NCBI GenBank assembly: GCA_035505915.1
Contig: DATJQI010000028.1
Span: 1 to 64,000 of the forward strand
Direction: 5' to 3'
From: 40CM-2-70-7 sp035505915
Lineage (GTDB): Bacteria; Gemmatimonadota; Gemmatimonadetes; Gemmatimonadales; GWC2-71-9
Length of the DNA: 64,000 nucleotides
Part shown: positions 56,000-64,000 of the stretch, piece by piece
Position numbering within the stretch: the stretch's first letter is position 1
How the letters are laid out: each line of letters starts with the position of its first letter
Made by a program: the position numbers and the translations under genes
The notes under the pieces: generated by a model
Databases searched by the model: none
What the model saw: only the letters and a program-made list of their open reading frames with translations
What the model was told of the DNA's origin: nothing

Positions 56000-56911
56000 T
56001 TACCGGCGCTTCCTGGTCTTCTTCGCCGGCCTCTTCTTGGGTTTCGCCTTCCCGGACTTGGTCTTCTTTTTCGCCGGTGCCTTCTTTTTCTTGGCGGCCT
56101 TCTTCTTTGGCTTCGCTTTCGCGGACTTCATCGACTTCGGCGGCTCGAAGGTCGCGAAGGCGGCGCCCTGGGGATCGACGCCGGCGATGATGTGGCCGCC
56201 GCCCGGGACCTCCATGGGTCCCATCATCACCTGCCCGCCGCTCTTCTTGGTGAACTCGGCTGCCTTGGCGGCACTGGGGACGTTGACGTAACAGAGCCAG
56301 TGCGGGGGTGCCGGCATGTCGGCGGGCTTCTTGTACATCCCGCCGAGGTCGCGGGAGCCGCCGGCGTTCCGGAAGACCTGATAGGTCCCGGCCGGCCCCA
56401 TGTCCAGCGCCTCCCGCTTCTCCCAGCCGAACAGGGAGCTGTAGAAGCGCCAGGCGGCGTCGAGGTCGGCGGCGATCATCTCATGCCAGGAGAATTCACC
56501 GGGCCCGGGCTCGGTGTCAGGCGAGAGTCCGGCGCTGCCGCGGTAGATCGCGAAGGTCGCGCCCTGGTGGTCGGCCAGCACGGCGAACCGTCCCATCGTG
56601 GGGATGTCGGTGCCGGGGACGTACACCTTGCCGCCCATGCTTTGGGCCTTGTGCACGGTTCCGTCGACGTCGGTCACTTCCACGTAGGGGACCCAGTGGG
56701 AGGGGCTACCCATCTTCTGTGCGTCTTCAGGCAGCTTCATCACGCCGCCGACCGTGACCTTGGGGGTCTTCCACATCCGGTAGGACGGGTCCTGCGCGTG
56801 GGCTTCGGTGGTCCAGCCGGCCAGCTTGCCATAGAACGCGATGGCGCCGTCCGGGTCGGTGGTCATCAACTCGTGCCAGCAGAAGCGGCCGGCGGTGGAC
56901 ATTGGGCTCAT
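56000..56911 (-). CDS. Two-domain VOC (glyoxalase fold) protein with lysine-rich tail
   Basis: 303 residues. Two vicinal-oxygen-chelate modules (about 8-125 and 135-250) each begin with FCWHEL or FSWHEM, containing the metal-ligand His, and carry the FY..L.GW helix-strand. The C-terminal ~50 residues are almost pure Lys/Ala/Pro (AKPKKKAAKKKKAPAKK type), like bacterial histone H1 tails. VOC pairs of this type are usually annotated as glyoxalase/bleomycin-resistance-like of unknown substrate. The basic tail would bind DNA, RNA or the cell envelope and is unusual here. The gene ends at the terminator and starts 166 bases from tRNA-Phe. Confidence 0.85.
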   Translation of the reverse strand: MSPMSTAGRFCWHELMTTDPDGAIAFYGKLAGWTTEAHAQDPSYRMWKTPKVTVGGVMKLPEDAQKMGSPSHWVPYVEVTDVDGTVHKAQSMGGKVYVPGTDIPTMGRFAVLADHQGATFAIYRGSAGLSPDTEPGPGEFSWHEMIAADLDAAWRFYSSLFGWEKREALDMGPAGTYQVFRNAGGSRDLGGMYKKPADMPAPPHWLCYVNVPSAAKAAEFTKKSGGQVMMGPMEVPGGGHIIAGVDPQGAAFATFEPPKSMKSAKAKPKKKAAKKKKAPAKKKTKSGKAKPKKRPAKKTRKRR

Positions 56912-57074
56912 AGGCGACTCGTCGGTGAGTACGGGGGGCGGAAACCTATGGCGGCCGCGCGGAAGGTCGCAAGTGATGGAGCGGCGGAGGAGAACGGCCC
57001 AGGTTCCGTCGTTTCCAGGCGCGGGGCTCCCATCGTTTCCGCCTGCCCACTAAGTTGTTGATCCTGTTTTCCCG

Positions 57075-57147
<73 letters not shown>

Positions 57148-57158
57148 CTCCCCTCCCA

Positions 57159-58556
57159 TCACCGCGGCGGCAGTAGCCGCGTCCGGAGATAGTCGTTCAA
57201 GAACACCGGCCGGATGGACGGCGCGAACTGGTCCAGCTGGTGGATCTTTCTGGTCTGCGCGTAGTCCAGGAAATTGATCTTCCCCCAGTGCGCCTTGAAC
57301 GGGATGTTGCGCCGCTGGAGCTCCCGCCAGAGACCCTCGAGATGGGTCGAAATCCCCGCGATCCCCGCCGCGTCGAGATCCTCCGTCAGGTACTGAAAAT
57401 CGAACTTGATGATCCGGTCCAGCCCCGGCCAGTTCCACGGCGACATGTAATGGTCGTCGGTCTTGGTGAGCTGGATTTCGATGGGCAGGTTGGGCCACCC
57501 GGCCTTCGCGTAATACTCCCGGCACGTCTCTAGCACCCGCTGCGTGTCCGCCGGATCGAAGCCCCACTCCGACAGCGCGACGGTGAGCGGCGAGAACCGG
57601 TCCACCGGGATCATGTTCCGCAGCGGGCCCTCATTGACCTGGGTGCCGAAGGTGAGCGCGAGGATCTTCAGGAGAATGTCTTCGATCCAGTCGAGCACCG
57701 GCCCCGGGTGGGCGAGCTTCTGGACCAGGCTCATCACGAACCGGATCGCCTTCTCGGATTTGTCGCCGGGATAGTTCCCCAGCGGATTCCCTTTGCCCGG
57801 CAGGAGCACGGCCGTCCACAGGAGCCCCTTGTTGCTGTCGGGAATCCAGTTGATGCGCCAGAAGTCGTAGGTCTTCGCGGTCCGGGCCAGGTCGCTCAGC
57901 ACGGTCTCGATGCCGACGATCTTCTGCACCACCCGGTAATACGGCTCGTCGATGAGGCCGAACCGCACCTTCGTGATGATCCCGATCGCGCCCAGCGAGC
58001 AGACCACCGCCCGGAAGTCCGGCTCCGCGCGCGTCACCCGCCGCTCCACCACCGACGTCCCGTCCGGGCCCACCGTGACGAATTCGACCCACTCGAGCGT
58101 GTGGAAGAGCGTCACCCGGTCGGTGGGAGGCGCCGTGTTGGTCGAGATCAACCCGGCGAGCGTCTGCTCGTCGGTGCCCCCGGTGGCGACCAGCGACTTG
58201 CCCCGCGGCGTGCAGCGGGACAGCTCGATCAGGAAATCGTGCAGACGCCAGTTGGCGGACGCGGTGACCGCGCTGAAATCGGGGTCGAACTCGAGCGTGT
58301 GCGGCAGATCGTAGATGTCGATGAGCGCGTCCGAGACCACGATATCGCAGGTCGAGTGCAGGCTCCCCGGGATCCGGATGGAGTCCGGCTTCCAGGGCCG
58401 TCCGGCCAGGAGGTCCGTGAGGCAGCGCTTGAGCTCGTCCACGGACCGGGGCCGGTAATACAGACGGGGCCGGATCTGGATGGTGTGGGACCAGTCGGTG
58501 AGCATGGGCACCGACGGCTGGTCGATATCGGGGAGCGGAATCGGCGGCGTGGTCAT
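57159..58556 (-). CDS. FAD-dependent sugar-lactone oxidase-like protein (ALO family)
   Basis: 465 residues. An FAD-binding PCMH/VAO fold is seen in IRIPGSLHSTCDIVVSDALIDIYDLPHTLEFDPDF and GGTDEQTLAGLISTNTAPPTD. The C-terminal ALO domain carries the KAHWGK substrate motif near residue 423. Family members (D-arabinono- or L-gulono-1,4-lactone oxidases) oxidise sugar lactones or alditols. The family's covalent-FAD His (HSFS region) is replaced by GSLHS, so flavin linkage is uncertain. It lies beside tRNA-Phe and the PknK-like kinase, with no obvious pathway partners. Confidence 0.82.
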   Translation of the reverse strand: MTTPPIPLPDIDQPSVPMLTDWSHTIQIRPRLYYRPRSVDELKRCLTDLLAGRPWKPDSIRIPGSLHSTCDIVVSDALIDIYDLPHTLEFDPDFSAVTASANWRLHDFLIELSRCTPRGKSLVATGGTDEQTLAGLISTNTAPPTDRVTLFHTLEWVEFVTVGPDGTSVVERRVTRAEPDFRAVVCSLGAIGIITKVRFGLIDEPYYRVVQKIVGIETVLSDLARTAKTYDFWRINWIPDSNKGLLWTAVLLPGKGNPLGNYPGDKSEKAIRFVMSLVQKLAHPGPVLDWIEDILLKILALTFGTQVNEGPLRNMIPVDRFSPLTVALSEWGFDPADTQRVLETCREYYAKAGWPNLPIEIQLTKTDDHYMSPWNWPGLDRIIKFDFQYLTEDLDAAGIAGISTHLEGLWRELQRRNIPFKAHWGKINFLDYAQTRKIHQLDQFAPSIRPVFLNDYLRTRLLPPR

Positions 58557-58577
58557 GGATACTCTGGGGTGAAGGGC

Positions 58578-61500
58578 CTAGTTGGTGAAGCCGGGAACCA
58601 GCATGTCTGCCAGACGCTCGGGGCGCTTGCCGCCGGCGCCGCGGAACCAGCCGTCGGCCTCGCGGACCATCGCCCTGCCTTCATCGCCGCCGATCAGGAC
58701 CCCGAGGGCGCGCCGCCCCGCCGCGGCGTAGCCGCGCAGGTCGGTTTCCCAGGCGGCCGCGACGCCGCGGCGCAGCCCCGCCACCGCGCGATCGACGTGC
58801 CCCTGGCGGTGATCCACACCCGCGCGCAGCAGGGCCGCCAACGCGGAGGCCCACGGCATCCGCTCCCGCTCGAGCCGCGCGGTATCGCGGGCCGCGGTCT
58901 GGAGCAGCCGTTCCCGCTCGGACGCGGACGCGGCGCCACTCGCGCCGAGCGCGCAGCGGGCCCGGAGGTGCCGGGTTTCGATGCGGACCGCCTGGACCCT
59001 CAGGAGAATGGAGCGGCGGACCTGCGGCCAGCGCGCGCCGAACCGTGACCAGGCCGCCTGGCCGAGTCCCTCATAGAGGTCGGCCTGGCACATCGCGACC
59101 ATGCTCCACCAGTGCGGGATGTGGAACGCCTCGCCGGACCAGGGCGCCATGTAGAGATCCGACAGACGCCGCGCCTCCTCGGGCTCGTCCCGCACCACCC
59201 ACATGATGTTGCCCCGCCCGGCGCCCGCCTGCGCGGCGGAGTACCGGTCGCCGTGCGACTCCGCCTCCCGCAACGCCGCCGGGACCCGGCGCGACAGCTC
59301 GTCCCATGCCCCGGTCAGCATCAGCGAGGCCAGTGAGTATTCCTGAGCCGAGTCCACTTCCCACCAGACGCCGCGGCACTGGGCCCGGAGGATCCGCTCC
59401 GCCCGGTCGCAGGCCTCGAGCGAGGGCACGAATTCACCGAGAAAGTGGCGGACGATCCCCTCGGCCAGGTGGGAGATCCCGATGGCGTGGGGATGCCCCG
59501 TGCGCTCCGCCAGCTCCCGGGTCGCGACGACCAGACGCGCGGCCCGGTCGCGGGACGGCCCTCCCACGACCGACACGAACGCGGCTTCGCAGGCGAGCGC
59601 CCGGGCGATGCGGTACGGCTCGCCCGCGCGGAGGGCCAGGAGGAGGTGCTGGGTCTGAAAATCGGCGGCACGCAGGTTGTCGAGGCGCACCAGTCCCAGG
59701 GCCACGGTCCAGCACACGTCGAGCTGGCGGATGGTCGCGGGGGGAAGGGCGTCGGCGGGGCGCTCGTGGAACCTGAGTCCGCGGAGGCGCACCATCGCGC
59801 GGCGGCCCAGGAGGCGCAGCAGCGCCACGGCCCGCGAGCCGGCGGGCCGGACCCCGACGGCGTGCAGCACCTCGTCCACCACCGCGAAGCCGCGCTCGAC
59901 GTGACCGCACCGGAGGTACTGATCGGCCGCCCGCCGCCGCAGCTCGAGGGCGGCGACCGGCCCCGCCTGGGGCGCCGCGCCGAGCAGGACGTCCGCGGCG
60001 TCGAGGCCGCGTCCGGCGTTGGCCAGCGCGTCCCCGAGCTTCACCTCCAGCGGGTGCGTCTCCTCGCCGGCCCCGCGCGCCAGCTCGAGGGCCCGGGCGT
60101 ACAGATCGGCGGCGCGGTCGAACGCCAGAGTCCGGGCCGCGTTGTCCGCGGCGAGCGTGGCGTAGCGACGGGCCCGGGCCCGGTCGCCGACGCCCAGATA
60201 GTGCTCATAGAGCGTGACCGGGTCCGTGCCGCCGTGGGATTCCATCGCCTGGGCCAGCCGCCGGTGGGTGTCGGCCAGGCGCTCCGGGGAGATGCCGGCC
60301 ACCACCGCTTCTCGGATGCGGTCGTGGTACAGCTCGAGGTGGTCGGCCGAGCCCGAGGGCCGGAGGAGGTGACCGGCCAGGAGCGCGCCCGTGAAGGGGC
60401 GCTCGTCCCGCACGCCGGCCGCGGCCCGGGCCACCAGCACGTCGAGGGGCCGGGCCGCGACCGCCAGGGCCTCGAGGAGGTTGCGGGCATCCGCGGGCAG
60501 CTCGGCGATGCGGGTGGCCAGCAGATCCTCGGTGCTGACGCGCAGGTGACGATCGCCGCCGCCCGCCGCCGAGTAACGCGCGAGCTGCTCGATCAGGAAC
60601 GGGGAGCCGCCCGCTTCGCGGGCGATCGTCTCCGCCAGCCCGGCGCCCGCCCCGAGCCACGTCTCGGCCAGGGCGCGGGCCTCGTCGGGCGAGAGCGCGG
60701 CGATGGGCAGCTCGCGGGCCTGCGACTGACGGGAGCGGGAGACGAAGGTCTCGAGGTGCGGGTTGTCTTCGACCTCGTCGCTCCGGTAGGCGACCAGGAG
60801 AAGCAGGGCCGGCGGGTCGGGCGGCGCGAGCAAGGCTTCGAGGAGGCGGGCGCCGTCGCGGTCGCCCCACTGGAAGTCGTCGATCGCCAGGACGACGGGG
60901 GATCGGGCGGCGACCTGACGCAGGAGGCGGCGCAGGGCGGCGACGGCTTCGCGCCGGACCTGCTCGGGATCGCGGCTTTCCAGGGACTCGTCGGCAGGGA
61001 TCCAGCCGATGCGGCCCAGCGCGGGAAAGAGCCGCGCGGCCGCGGCCAGCCCCGGCGTGGCCAGCTCGGCCTGGCGCTCGGGCGGGAGCGCGAGCAGCCA
61101 GCGGCTCAGACTGTCGAGCACGCCGTCCAGACCCTTGAAGGGCACGGTCTCGCGCACGTAGCAGCGGCCCGCGAAGACGACGGCGCCCTCGGCGCGGACC
61201 CGGCCCAGAAACTCGTCGAGCAGTGAGCTCTTCCCGGCGCCGGACACCCCGTGCAGCAGGACCGTGACGGCCGCGCCTTCCCGCGCCGCGCGGTAGGCCG
61301 ACTGGAGCCGGGCCAGGTGGGTCTCGCGCCCGACCAGCGGGGGACGCCCGGCCGGGCCGGCGCCCTCGGCGGCCTCCATTCCCAGACACCGCAGGACTTC
61401 GGTGCCGCCGGCGCGCCCGTGAGGCTCGGTGACCAGCAGCCGCGCGCAGAGGTCGACCAGATCCGCCGGCAAGGCCGCCCCCGTCCGGTCCGCCCGCGGC

Positions 61501-62171
61501 GCCGGGTGCGTCAGCTTCTGCGAGATGACGGCGAGATAATCGCCGGTGAACGGGAGCTCCCCGGTCAGCGCCTCATAGAGCATCACGCCGAGCGCGTACC
61601 AGTCCGACCCGGGCCCGGCCGCGCCCTCCACCTGTTCCGGCGCCATGTACGCCGGCGTGCCCCAGACGCCCTCCTCGGTTTCGCGCTCGGGCCCGGACAC
61701 GTCGCGGGCGATCCCGAAGTCCAGGATCACGGCACGAGCGTCCTTCGTGATCATGACGTTGGAGGGCTTGAGGTCACGGTGGAGCTTGCCGGCCGCGTGG
61801 ATCGCGAGAATGCCGTCGGTGAGCTGGCGGAGCGTATCGCGCAGGCGGGCTTCGTCGAGCCGCCCCCCGGGGCGGACGTGGCCGAGAAAGCTCGTGCCCT
61901 CGACGTACTCCATGGTGAAGAACCAGGTGTCGTCGGGCTCGGCGAAGAGCTCGTACAATCCGATGAGGTTCCTGTGGGTGACGTCGGCGAGGGTGCGGAA
62001 TTCCTGCTTCAGCCCGTAGATGGCCGCGGGGTCGGCGAGACCGAGGGTCTTGAGCGCGACGATCTCGTTCCGCCGGGTGTCGCGGGCGGCATACACGACT
62101 CCCATGCTGCCCTCCCCGAGGGGACGCAGCACCTGGAATCGGCCGTTGCCTCTGAATTGGTCGTTGGGCAT
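58578..62171 (-). CDS. PknK-like kinase fused to AAA+ ATPase and helical effector domain
   Basis: About 1197 residues from the ATG at 62169-62171 (TTG 62177 possible). The N-terminal Ser/Thr kinase has Gly loop GEGSMG (about 20), catalytic loop HRDLKPSN (about 131), DFGIA and APEQV, all intact. The ATPase (about 280-600) has Walker A GVSGAGKSS (about 309) and an LAIDDFQWGD Walker B-like motif. The C-terminal half is a TPR-like solenoid (AGRGNIMWVV, RARRYATLAADNAARTLAFDRAADLYARALELA). This order matches the PknK/MalT-linked signalling family, but it lacks a DNA-binding terminus. It probably integrates phosphorylation with an oligomeric signalling ATPase. No kinase substrate is visible nearby. 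Confidence 0.87.
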   Translation of the reverse strand: MPNDQFRGNGRFQVLRPLGEGSMGVVYAARDTRRNEIVALKTLGLADPAAIYGLKQEFRTLADVTHRNLIGLYELFAEPDDTWFFTMEYVEGTSFLGHVRPGGRLDEARLRDTLRQLTDGILAIHAAGKLHRDLKPSNVMITKDARAVILDFGIARDVSGPERETEEGVWGTPAYMAPEQVEGAAGPGSDWYALGVMLYEALTGELPFTGDYLAVISQKLTHPAPRADRTGAALPADLVDLCARLLVTEPHGRAGGTEVLRCLGMEAAEGAGPAGRPPLVGRETHLARLQSAYRAAREGAAVTVLLHGVSGAGKSSLLDEFLGRVRAEGAVVFAGRCYVRETVPFKGLDGVLDSLSRWLLALPPERQAELATPGLAAAARLFPALGRIGWIPADESLESRDPEQVRREAVAALRRLLRQVAARSPVVLAIDDFQWGDRDGARLLEALLAPPDPPALLLLVAYRSDEVEDNPHLETFVSRSRQSQARELPIAALSPDEARALAETWLGAGAGLAETIAREAGGSPFLIEQLARYSAAGGGDRHLRVSTEDLLATRIAELPADARNLLEALAVAARPLDVLVARAAAGVRDERPFTGALLAGHLLRPSGSADHLELYHDRIREAVVAGISPERLADTHRRLAQAMESHGGTDPVTLYEHYLGVGDRARARRYATLAADNAARTLAFDRAADLYARALELARGAGEETHPLEVKLGDALANAGRGLDAADVLLGAAPQAGPVAALELRRRAADQYLRCGHVERGFAVVDEVLHAVGVRPAGSRAVALLRLLGRRAMVRLRGLRFHERPADALPPATIRQLDVCWTVALGLVRLDNLRAADFQTQHLLLALRAGEPYRIARALACEAAFVSVVGGPSRDRAARLVVATRELAERTGHPHAIGISHLAEGIVRHFLGEFVPSLEACDRAERILRAQCRGVWWEVDSAQEYSLASLMLTGAWDELSRRVPAALREAESHGDRYSAAQAGAGRGNIMWVVRDEPEEARRLSDLYMAPWSGEAFHIPHWWSMVAMCQADLYEGLGQAAWSRFGARWPQVRRSILLRVQAVRIETRHLRARCALGASGAASASERERLLQTAARDTARLERERMPWASALAALLRAGVDHRQGHVDRAVAGLRRGVAAAWETDLRGYAAAGRRALGVLIGGDEGRAMVREADGWFRGAGGKRPERLADMLVPGFTN

Positions 62172-62278
62172 TCCCAAGCGCCGCCGGCTTCCCCGCGGCG
62201 GAGCACAAGGTGCGGGGGCGCGGGCGGACCGGCTAGGGGCCCTGGCCGTCGCGGGACGAATGCTGAAGATTGGGCGCC

Positions 62279-63541
62279 ATGTCGGGCCTCTTCGACGCTC
62301 TCCCGCCGGACAGCCTCAAGATCGCGCTGGTCCTCGCGCTTTCTCTCCTGCTCGGCTTCGAGCGGGAGGAGCAGAAGGGCGAGGGCGGAACCTACCGGTT
62401 CGGCGGCGTCCGGACCTTTCCCCTCCTCGGACTCACCGGATACGGCCTGGCGCTTCTCGGCGGCGCGAATCCGCTCCTGACCGCCGCCGGCCTGATCGTG
62501 GTGGGCGGCCTGATGTTTCTGTCGTACCGGCACAAGCTCGCGTCCCAGGCCGCGGCCGGGGTGACGACGGAGATCTCAGGGCTCACGATCTACGTCGTGG
62601 GCGCGCTGATCTGCCAGGGCTACCTCTGGGTCTCGTGCGCCCTGGTGGTGCTGAGCCTGCTCCTGCTCGAGCTGAAGTCGGGGCTCGAGAGCCTGACCCG
62701 GAGCGTGCCGCCGGCCGAGATCGCCACGCTCGCGAAGTTCCTCCTGCTCGCGGTCGTGATCCTGCCCATCGTGCCCAACCGCGGATTCACCGAGTTCGCC
62801 CTCAATCCGTTCAAGATGCTGGTCGCGGTGGTCGCGGTGTGCGGCGTGTCGTACGCCAGCTACGTGCTGGAGAAGCTCGATCGGGGGAAGAGCGGGATCC
62901 TCTTCTCGGCGCTTCTGGGCGGCGCCTACTCGTCCACGGTGACGACCATCGTCCTGTCCAAGCGGTGCCGGGAGGACCAGCGCCCGGAGCTCTATGCCGG
63001 GAGCATTCTGGCGGCGTCGGGCGTCATGTACGCCCGGCTCCTCGTCCTGCTCGCGTTCTTCAATCTGTCGCTGGCCGGCGCGCTCGCGGTGCCGTTCGCC
63101 GCGCTCGCCGTCGTCGGCGTCGCGGCGGGCTGGTGGTGGTCGGGGCGGGAGAAGGCGACCTCGCGGGGAGAGCCGGCGTCGGTTCTGCCCCGGAACCCGC
63201 TGCAGGTCGAAGCCGCGGTGCTGTTCGCGGTGGTGCTGACGGTGGTGGTGGTGCTGACCCAGCTGGTCACCACCAACCTGGGGCGCGGCGGCACCTATGC
63301 ATTCGCGGCCGTGATGGGGGTGTCGGACGTGGACCCGTTCATTCTGGGCCTGGCGCAGACGGCGGGGAAGCTCACGCCCATCCAGATCGCCGCGGCGAGC
63401 GTGGTGATCGCCGCGGCGAGCAACAATCTGATGAAGGGGATCTACGCGCTGGCGTTCGCGAAAGGACGCGGGGGCCGGCTCGCCTTCGGCGGCCTGGTCG
63501 CCCTCGCCGTCCTCGGCCTGGCTCCGCTGCTCTTCCTCTAG
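62279..63541 (+). CDS. MgtC/SapB plus DUF4010 membrane protein
   Basis: 420 residues from the ATG at 62279 (TTG 62270 is in frame). About eleven hydrophobic helices. The first part (about 15-140) shows LLLGFEREEQKGEGGTYRFGGVRTFPLLGLTGY, a MgtC/SapB signature. The second part matches DUF4010 (LGGAYSSTVTTIVLSKR, then SDVDPFILGLAQ). MgtC proteins affect magnesium and membrane-potential homeostasis; the DUF4010 role is unknown. It is divergent from the kinase, so a shared regulatory region of about 100 bases lies between them. Confidence 0.85.
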   Translation: MSGLFDALPPDSLKIALVLALSLLLGFEREEQKGEGGTYRFGGVRTFPLLGLTGYGLALLGGANPLLTAAGLIVVGGLMFLSYRHKLASQAAAGVTTEISGLTIYVVGALICQGYLWVSCALVVLSLLLLELKSGLESLTRSVPPAEIATLAKFLLLAVVILPIVPNRGFTEFALNPFKMLVAVVAVCGVSYASYVLEKLDRGKSGILFSALLGGAYSSTVTTIVLSKRCREDQRPELYAGSILAASGVMYARLLVLLAFFNLSLAGALAVPFAALAVVGVAAGWWWSGREKATSRGEPASVLPRNPLQVEAAVLFAVVLTVVVVLTQLVTTNLGRGGTYAFAAVMGVSDVDPFILGLAQTAGKLTPIQIAAASVVIAAASNNLMKGIYALAFAKGRGGRLAFGGLVALAVLGLAPLLFL

Positions 63542-63912
63542 TCTCCCGTCGGGATGATCCCGGCGCCTTCCACCATCAGGATCACCGTCCGCCCGGGGGC
63601 CCGGGGCCGGTGGGGCACGCCCTTCGGAATCACCACCGCCTGCCCGGGATTGAGCTCGATGGTGCGCCCCTCGAGGTCGATCAAGAACTGGCCCTCGACA
63701 CAGTAGAAGAATTCGTCTTCGGTATCGTGCTTGTGCCAGTGGTACTCGCCCTTCACTTGGCCGACCCGCACCACCGAATCGTTCACCTGGCATAGCGTCT
63801 GGTTGTACCAGGGATGCGTGACGGTCCTGAGAAGCGCCGGCACGTCGATGCGGGTGAGCTGCGGGAACTTGATGTCGAGATGGGTCTCGTACGGGTACGT
63901 CTGGTCCGGCAT
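63538..63912 (-). CDS. Cupin-domain protein
   Basis: 124 residues. A single cupin barrel has the metal motif GEYHWHKHDTEDEFFYCVEGQFLID (His, His and Glu ligands) and the second motif PKGVPHRPRAPG. The metal-binding residues are intact, so it may be an isomerase, dioxygenase or sensor. The sequence is closest to small cupins of unknown substrate. The 3' end overlaps the MgtC/DUF4010 stop. Confidence 0.85.
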   Translation of the reverse strand: MPDQTYPYETHLDIKFPQLTRIDVPALLRTVTHPWYNQTLCQVNDSVVRVGQVKGEYHWHKHDTEDEFFYCVEGQFLIDLEGRTIELNPGQAVVIPKGVPHRPRAPGRTVILMVEGAGIIPTGD

Positions 63913-63984
63913 GGCTCCTCCTGGAAGGCGACCGGAGTGAATGCAATCGGTCGTGGTTTGGTTCCCGCGCCTTGAAAGCCGAGC

Positions 63985-64000
63985 GCGGGCTTCAGCCCGC
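63985..64000 (+). repeat. GC hairpin at the window edge
   Basis: GCGGGC (63985-63990) and GCCCGC (63995-64000) with a TTCA loop form a perfect 6-bp stem. The window stops here, so the full element cannot be judged. It could be a repeat unit or an incomplete terminator. Confidence 0.4.

Overview
The window is a contiguous, gene-dense chromosomal stretch of a high-GC Gram-negative bacterium. It has no transposase, no CRISPR array and no phage gene. The high GC content, frequent GTG starts, two GWxTD-type proteins, a CBM9/DUF5916-type outer-membrane protein, CsgG-like and PorV-like envelope proteins and many small lipoproteins suggest Gemmatimonadota or a neighbouring phylum. That assignment is inference; no 16S gene is present.

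The landmark is the replication-origin region at 25.6-32.3 kb: dnaN and dnaA (both minus strand), followed by rpmH, rnpA, yidD, yidC and mnmE (plus strand). The dnaA-dnaN gap carries an origin with the layout of a Bacillus-type unwinding module: DnaA-box-like site, GC-rich spacer, five TAG trinucleotides (DnaA-trio type) and an AT-rich tract. The dnaA promoter has a DnaA box lying between its -35 and -10 hexamers, so autoregulation is likely.

Left of the origin (0-25.6 kb), reading left to right: 7Fe-type ferredoxin; PLP deaminase and alpha/beta hydrolase; RNase D; DUF59 protein; an operon of a matrixin-like protease, an AmmeMemoRadiSam-type radical SAM enzyme and a serine hydrolase; MMPL transporter; type IV prepilin; DNA polymerase I; a GWxTD protein and lytic transglycosylase operon; Ser/Thr kinase; pyrE plus a chemoreceptor; AraC-type regulator; a large lipoprotein; RNase P RNA; and a translationally coupled run of a small protein, a lipoprotein, a PorV-like protein and mtgA.

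Right of the origin (32.3-64 kb): pterin dehydratase and PTPS/QueD; metallopeptidase; a diverged GWxTD/TPR protein; rhomboid protease; a tightly overlapping block of holA, SPOR protein, mutS, TonB-like lipoprotein, cystathionine beta-synthase and ddl; an ECF sigma/zf-HC2 anti-sigma pair; NUDIX and YdcF proteins; a DUF5916 outer-membrane protein; a second ECF sigma operon (sigma, putative anti-sigma, two HEAT-repeat exported proteins); upp; a CsgG-like protein; a VOC protein with a histone-like lysine tail; tRNA-Phe(GAA); an ALO-type flavin oxidase; a PknK-like kinase-ATPase of about 1200 residues; a MgtC/DUF4010 membrane protein; and a cupin.

Two kinds of unexplained small-scale structure recur. 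Two intergenic palindromes are built from degenerate 7-bp tandem units (47.4 kb and 53.8 kb). Short degenerate 8-bp tandem arrays lie in frame inside yidC, mnmE and the SPOR gene. They look like members of a dispersed, periodic repeat class.
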